Of a stretch of 9,283 bases of DNA, positions 5,423-9,283 are shown in pieces (within the stretch, counting starts at the first letter, position 1; each line of letters opens with the position of its first letter). A model generated the notes under the pieces. The model made no database searches and was not told the DNA's origin. It worked only from the letters and a program-made list of their open reading frames with translations. Origin of the DNA: Streptosporangiaceae bacterium (GTDB taxonomy: Bacteria > Actinomycetota > Actinomycetes > Streptosporangiales > Streptosporangiaceae); NCBI GenBank assembly GCA_030042885.1, contig JASHYW010000010.1, positions 1 through 9,283 of the forward strand, written 5' to 3'. The translations under genes were made by a program, and so were the position numbers.

Positions 5423-6903
5423 TATTTCCCCAAGGTGGCCAGGTACGCCTTGATCACCTGCACGGCGATGGGCGCGGCCGCGGTCGCCCCGTAGCCGCCG
5501 CCCTGAATTATGACGCCAACGGCGATCTGCGGGTTGTCGTAGGGCGCGTAGCAGGTGAAGACGGCGTCGTTGAGCCCGGTGTTGTTCACGCCGTTCTGCG
5601 CGGTACCCGTCTTGCCGGCCATAGTGAAGCCCACCGCGGCGGTATTGAAGGCGTTCGCGGTGCCCTCGGGGTCCTGGACCGCGGCGAGCATCATCTGTCC
5701 CACCTCAGCGGCGACGGTGGGCGAGACCGGCTGGCTCAGCTGCCTCGGCGCCGTGGTCTGCACGGTGCTCAGGTCGCTGGCTGTCACCTGCTTGACCAGG
5801 TAGGGCGTCATCAGCTTGCCGCCGTCGGCGATCGTCGCGGCGAACATCGCCTCCTGCAGCGGGGTCACGGTGTCGCTGTACTGGCCGATGGCCGAGAACG
5901 CGGTCAGCGCCTTGCTCGGCGGGATGACGTAGTTGCTTGGGGACACCGGCATCGGGATCTTCAGCGTGTCGCTGTTCATCCCGTACGAGGTGGCGAAGCT
6001 GTTCAGTGTCGGGCCGGTGAGGGTCATGCCGAGGCTGCCAAAGGTGGTGTCGCAGGACTGGGCGAAGGCCGTGATCAGCGGCGCCTGGCCGCTGCCGTCC
6101 CCGCACGCCTCGCCGTCATTGTTGGTCAGGATGTGCGTCGTCTGCGGGAGCGTCAGCTGGGTCGGCGAGTAGACGCTGGTCTGCGGGGTGCTGCCCGGAT
6201 TCTGGGTGAGGTACGCCGAGCTGGTGACGATCTTGAACGTCGAGCCTGGTGGCCCGGTGAAGTTGATGGCGCGGTTCAGCAACGGGTTGCCTGACTGCTC
6301 GAGCAGGGCCTTATCGGCCGCGTTGAGCTGGTTGCCGTTGTGGGTGGCGAGCTTGTTGGGGTCGTAGCTCGGGTACGAGGCCATGGCCAGGATCGCGCCC
6401 GTCTGCGGGTCCAGGGCGACCACCGCGCCCGGCTTGCCGCCTGTCGTCTGCTGCAGCGCGGTCCAGGCCGCGTTCTGGGCCTGGGAGTTGATGGTGACGG
6501 TGACGTTGGCGCCCTTGCGCTGTTTGCCGGTGAGCAGGTCGATGAGGTTCCTGACCGCCAGCGAGGAGTCACTGCCGTTCAGCACCGAGTTCTCGTAGTA
6601 CTCGATACCGCTCTGGCTGTACAGCGTGTCGTAGCCGGTGACCGGGGCGTACTCGGGGCCGTAGGGGTAGTAACGCTGATACTTGTAGATGTCGTTACTC
6701 GGCCTGGACTCGGCGATCGTCACGCCGTCAGAGGTGACGATGCTGCCGCGCTGGTACTGGAACTGCGCCTCGAACGCGCGAGCGTTGTTCGGCTTGGTCG
6801 CCAGGCTCGCGGGCTCGAAGCCCTGCAGGTAGTTGATGTTGATGAGCAGCAGCACGAACATCACAAGGACGGCGATCGATATGCGGCGCAGCGCGCGGTT
6901 CAC
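5422..6903 (-). CDS. pbpA: Class B penicillin-binding protein (peptidoglycan transpeptidase) PbpA
   Basis: This 493-residue enzyme cross-links peptidoglycan stem peptides outside the membrane and is the usual partner of the SEDS polymerase encoded just upstream. A single N-terminal membrane anchor (about 7-28) is followed by a dimerisation-type region beginning QRGSIVTSDG (51-60). The transpeptidase domain (about 155-490) has the three active-site motifs: STFK (Ser221 nucleophile, Lys224), SCD (283-285, in the SxN position), and KTGT (431-434). The SxN motif therefore ends in Asp rather than Asn. Length and layout match actinobacterial PbpA, with no PASTA or C-terminal extension. The start GTG (6903-6901) overlaps the rodA stop as GTGA, and GGTGAGGG lies 4 bases upstream. 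The stop overlaps the pknA start by one base. In M. tuberculosis PbpA is required for septation and is under PknB control; the same role is inferred here. Confidence 0.95.
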   Translation of the reverse strand: MNRALRRISIAVLVMFVLLLININYLQGFEPASLATKPNNARAFEAQFQYQRGSIVTSDGVTIAESRPSNDIYKYQRYYPYGPEYAPVTGYDTLYSQSGIEYYENSVLNGSDSSLAVRNLIDLLTGKQRKGANVTVTINSQAQNAAWTALQQTTGGKPGAVVALDPQTGAILAMASYPSYDPNKLATHNGNQLNAADKALLEQSGNPLLNRAINFTGPPGSTFKIVTSSAYLTQNPGSTPQTSVYSPTQLTLPQTTHILTNNDGEACGDGSGQAPLITAFAQSCDTTFGSLGMTLTGPTLNSFATSYGMNSDTLKIPMPVSPSNYVIPPSKALTAFSAIGQYSDTVTPLQEAMFAATIADGGKLMTPYLVKQVTASDLSTVQTTAPRQLSQPVSPTVAAEVGQMMLAAVQDPEGTANAFNTAAVGFTMAGKTGTAQNGVNNTGLNDAVFTCYAPYDNPQIAVGVIIQGGGYGATAAAPIAVQVIKAYLATLGK

Positions 6904-8318
6904 GTGACCCTCACCACCTGCGTCAGCCCTTCCTCCTGGATCGGCCGTGGCGGCGGGCGGCGGGCGGTGTCGCTCATGCGGACCAGCAAGCCGATGAGCA
7001 TCCAGCTCGCCACCAGCGAGGACCCGCCCTGGGACAGGAACGGAGTCGTGATCCCGGTCAGCGGGATGAGCCGGGTGACACCGCCGACGATCACGAACAC
7101 CTGCAGCGCGAGCATGAACGACAGGCCGCCCGCGAGCAGCTTGGAGAACGGGTCCTTGACCGACATGGCGGTGCGCAGGCCGCGCTGCACGATCAGCCCG
7201 TAGATCAGCAAGATGGCCATCAGCCCGGCCAGCCCCAGTTCCTCGCCGAACGCGGTGAACACCAGGTCACTCTGCACCAGGGGGGTGATATACGGCTGGC
7301 CGCCGCCGAGGCCCTTGCCGAGCAGACCGCCGCTCGCCATCCCGTACAGGCCCTGGATGAGCTGGTAGGCGCTGTGACTCGGGTTCAGCCCGCTGAACGG
7401 GTGCAGCCAGATGTCGAACCGCTCGCCGACGTGGGCGAACAGCTTGCTCGCGGCGAACGCGCCTGCCACGAACATGACAAAGCCGAGCAGCAGCCAGGAC
7501 GTCCGGGACGTCGCGATATAGAGCATCGCGACGAACAGGCCCATGAACACGGCACTGGTCCCGATGTCGCTCTCGAAGACCAGCAGCAGCAGGCTGGCCA
7601 CCCAGACGACCAGGATCGGACCGAGGTCGCGCGCCCGCGGCAGGTCGATGCCGAGCACGCGGCGGCCGGCCAGGGCCAGCACGTCCCGCTTGGCGACCAG
7701 GTAGCCAGCGAAGGAAACGGCCAGCGCCAGCTTGGCGAACTCCTCCGGCTGTACGGTGAACGTGCCCAGCCGGATCTGGATCTTGGCCCCGTAGACCTCG
7801 CTGATCGACGACGGGAGCAGCGCGGGCAGCGCCAGCAGCGCCAGGCCGATGGCGCCGAGCGTGTAGGTGTAGCGCTGCAGCACGCGGGGTTCCCGGATGA
7901 ACGCCAGGACCGCGACGAAGCATCCGACGCCGATGGCCGTATACAGGATCTGGATACCGGTCGCGGATGGGCTCAGCGGGGTGGAGAGCAGGTTCCCCTG
8001 CGCCGCCAGCCGGTAGGTCATCACGATGCCGAGACCGTTCAGCAGGGCCGCCAGCGGCAGCAGCAGCGGGTCGGCCCACGGGGCCAGCCGCCGCACGGCC
8101 AGGTGGGCGAGCACCATGATGACGGCGAACGCGCCCAGGTATTCCGCCATCGATGACGGCAGCCTGCCCTGCAGGCTGTAGCCCACGTTCGCGAAGGCGA
8201 ACGCGACGAGGCCGAAGGCGAAGACCAGCATGATCAGCTCGGTCCCCCGCCTGCCCCGGATCACCGGGACCAGCGGGTGGTCAGGATCAGCCGCCGGGGA
8301 CGGAGCGGTGATGCTCAC
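6900..8318 (-). CDS. rodA: SEDS peptidoglycan glycosyltransferase RodA/FtsW
   Basis: This polytopic membrane protein of 472 residues polymerises lipid II into glycan strands. It has many hydrophobic segments and the SEDS family landmarks (numbered from GTG 8318): QPEEFAKLA (190-198), FESDIGTS (248-255), the loop-4 region from WLHPFSG to QSDLVFTAFGEELG with Asp351 at the conserved catalytic-Asp position, and PLTGITTPFLSQGGSS (419-434). The N-terminal 25 residues are Pro/Asp-rich and cytoplasmic. The frame is open back to a GTG at 8390, but that start would overlap pstP by 35 bases and lacks a ribosome site; the GTG at 8318 has GTGAGG 5 bases upstream and lies 37 bases after the pstP stop. Its stop overlaps the pbpA start (GTGA), which couples the polymerase to its transpeptidase. 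The position beside pbpA and pstP favours the name rodA over ftsW; the families are hard to separate by motif alone. Confidence 0.93.
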   Translation of the reverse strand: MSITAPSPAADPDHPLVPVIRGRRGTELIMLVFAFGLVAFAFANVGYSLQGRLPSSMAEYLGAFAVIMVLAHLAVRRLAPWADPLLLPLAALLNGLGIVMTYRLAAQGNLLSTPLSPSATGIQILYTAIGVGCFVAVLAFIREPRVLQRYTYTLGAIGLALLALPALLPSSISEVYGAKIQIRLGTFTVQPEEFAKLALAVSFAGYLVAKRDVLALAGRRVLGIDLPRARDLGPILVVWVASLLLLVFESDIGTSAVFMGLFVAMLYIATSRTSWLLLGFVMFVAGAFAASKLFAHVGERFDIWLHPFSGLNPSHSAYQLIQGLYGMASGGLLGKGLGGGQPYITPLVQSDLVFTAFGEELGLAGLMAILLIYGLIVQRGLRTAMSVKDPFSKLLAGGLSFMLALQVFVIVGGVTRLIPLTGITTPFLSQGGSSLVASWMLIGLLVRMSDTARRPPPRPIQEEGLTQVVRVT

Positions 8319-8323
8319 CGGCG

Positions 8324-8329
8324 CCTCAC
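8324..8329 (-). promoter_or_regulatory. Ribosome binding site that sets the rodA start
   Basis: On the minus strand GTGAGG (8329-8324) is followed by 5 bases and then the GTG at 8318-8316. The alternative upstream GTG (8390) lies inside the end of pstP and has no comparable site, so this element decides the start. Confidence 0.55.
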
Positions 8330-8355
8330 TGGGTCTGGTGAACCCGTTCCCCTCA

Positions 8356-9283
8356 TCAAGAGCGCCCAGGGCCAGCCGGCACCAGAGCACTGGCCGGGAT
8401 GCCGAACTCCTCCGACGGCGGGCACATCGGCGACGCGCCGGAGGGCTGCGGGCCGGGCTTGGGCGGCTGCGGGCCGAGGCTTGCGATGCCGGTCGGCGGC
8501 CTCTTCCGCTTGGCCTGGGTTAGCTCAGCCTGATACTTGTTGTACGCGTTGTCCGCGGTCACCCAGGACTGCAGCGCCTGGTACTGATCCCGGCACGCGT
8601 TGACCGCATCGCGCACGTTCGCGACTACTCTCTGCACCTCGGACAGGCTGCCGCTGGCGTATGCGGTCTTCACCGTCTGCTGGTAGTTCGACGGCACCTG
8701 GGCCAGCAGGATTCCGGTCAGCTGGTACGGGCTGGACAGGCTGATCCCGGCGATTCGCTGGTTGATGCCGCGGTAGATGACGACCTGGCCCTTGCTGTCC
8801 GCCGCGACGTAGTACTGGTTCTGGCTCCACCGCCAGGCTATGTAGCCGCCGCCGACGATGACGGCCACGAGTACCAGCAGCGAAGTGGTCACGATCGGCC
8901 AGCGACGGCGACCCGTGGGCCCGGCGGCACCTCGGGCCCGCCGCGGCCGTGCCCGGTGGCCGTGCCTGGCGTGCGCCGCGTGGGTGCCGTTCTCGCTCGC
9001 CGCGAGCCCGAGGGACCCCAGGTCCGCCGGGTCCAGGTCGTCGGGCACGATCGGCTGCGGCATGGTCCGTGAGGGCAGCGCATGGTCCTCGTGGTTGTCC
9101 TCGAGGCCATCGAACGCGCTCAGCGGGCCGGTGCCGGCGGCGGCCAGCCTGAGGTCGCCGAGGTTGGCGGCGGCGCCGGCCAGCACCGGCGCATTCGTCA
9201 GCGGCAGCCCCGCCGTGGCGGTGTCCACCACGTCCGCCACGATGCAGGTGATGTTGTCCGGCCCGCCGCCCTGGATCGCGAGC
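8356..9283 (-). CDS. pstP: PP2C-family Ser/Thr protein phosphatase PstP (C-terminal part)
   Basis: The frame enters from the right edge and ends at TGA 8358-8356; 308 residues are visible and the catalytic N-terminal part lies outside the window. The first visible residues, LAIQGGGPDNITCIVADV, are the final PP2C motif, in which the Asp-Asn pair belongs to the metal-binding site. Next come a cytoplasmic Ala/Asp/Arg-rich linker of about 110 residues, a basic stop-transfer-like stretch (GRRRWP), one membrane segment (visible residues about 130-151) and an extracytoplasmic domain of about 155 residues ending in a Pro-rich tail. Two Cys in the outer part (visible residues 230 and 287) could form a disulfide. 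The family member PstP dephosphorylates PknA, PknB and their substrates, and the conserved place at the head of the rodA-pbpA-pknA-pknB genes supports that here. Codons that could start near 9240 are internal and not the true start. Confidence 0.93.
   Translation of the reverse strand, partial: LAIQGGGPDNITCIVADVVDTATAGLPLTNAPVLAGAAANLGDLRLAAAGTGPLSAFDGLEDNHEDHALPSRTMPQPIVPDDLDPADLGSLGLAASENGTHAAHARHGHRARPRRARGAAGPTGRRRWPIVTTSLLVLVAVIVGGGYIAWRWSQNQYYVAADSKGQVVIYRGINQRIAGISLSSPYQLTGILLAQVPSNYQQTVKTAYASGSLSEVQRVVANVRDAVNACRDQYQALQSWVTADNAYNKYQAELTQAKRKRPPTGIASLGPQPPKPGPQPSGASPMCPPSEEFGIPASALVPAGPGRS

Noticed and set aside
6340..7203. Plus-strand open frame spanning the pbpA/rodA junction
   Set aside because: It crosses two well-supported genes on the other strand and shows no family motif.
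7374..8156. Plus-strand open frame antisense to rodA, rich in Gln, Arg and Asp
   Set aside because: It is a shadow of the SEDS gene: no domain, no ribosome site, composition set by complementing hydrophobic codons.
8319..8390. Upstream GTG start for rodA adding 24 residues
   Set aside because: It would overlap pstP by 35 bases and has no ribosome site, while GTG 8318 has GTGAGG at good spacing.

Overview
The window is GC-rich and almost fully coding. It carries the cell-wall and growth-signalling cluster typical of Actinobacteria (Actinomycetota): PP2C phosphatase, RodA/FtsW, PbpA, two PknA/PknB-type kinases, CrgA and a cyclophilin. CrgA and PASTA kinases next to pbpA and rodA point firmly to that phylum. 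GC content, GTG starts and a zinc-finger rhomboid suggest a filamentous or soil lineage (Streptomyces/Streptosporangiales-like) rather than Mycobacterium, but the genus cannot be fixed from sequence alone.

Layout. Bases 1-238 (minus strand) hold the start of a small Ala-rich protein that runs off the left edge. A 148-bp divergent intergenic region separates it from a plus-strand pair: ppiA (387-917) and a rhomboid-family protease (929-1843). crgA (1856-2107, minus) converges on the rhomboid gene with only 12 bp between stop codons. crgA has its own leader with a candidate promoter and a perfect 14-bp palindrome. Two tandem hairpins at 2229-2267 sit directly after the pknB stop codon.

The right 7 kb is one minus-strand operon, read from right to left: pstP (partial, 9283-8356), rodA (8318-6900), pbpA (6903-5422), pknA (5422-4073) and pknB (4025-2268). 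Starts and stops overlap at rodA/pbpA (GTGA) and pbpA/pknA (TAGTG), so these genes are probably co-transcribed and translationally coupled.

How the genes work together. RodA (SEDS glycosyltransferase) and PbpA (class B transpeptidase) form a peptidoglycan synthase pair. PknA and PknB are membrane Ser/Thr kinases; PknB senses wall fragments through extracytoplasmic PASTA domains. PstP reverses the phosphorylation. CrgA is a small membrane protein of the divisome/septation machinery. Features that stand out are a rhomboid with an Asp at the usual oxyanion-hole His position, a PknB with three PASTA domains plus a Ser/Pro/Thr tail, a long Ser-rich tail on PknA, a strong G-quadruplex motif in the pknB 3' end, and direct pknB-crgA adjacency. 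I see no mobile element, CRISPR array, tRNA or rRNA, and no convincing wholly new system; this is a core locus with some local peculiarities.
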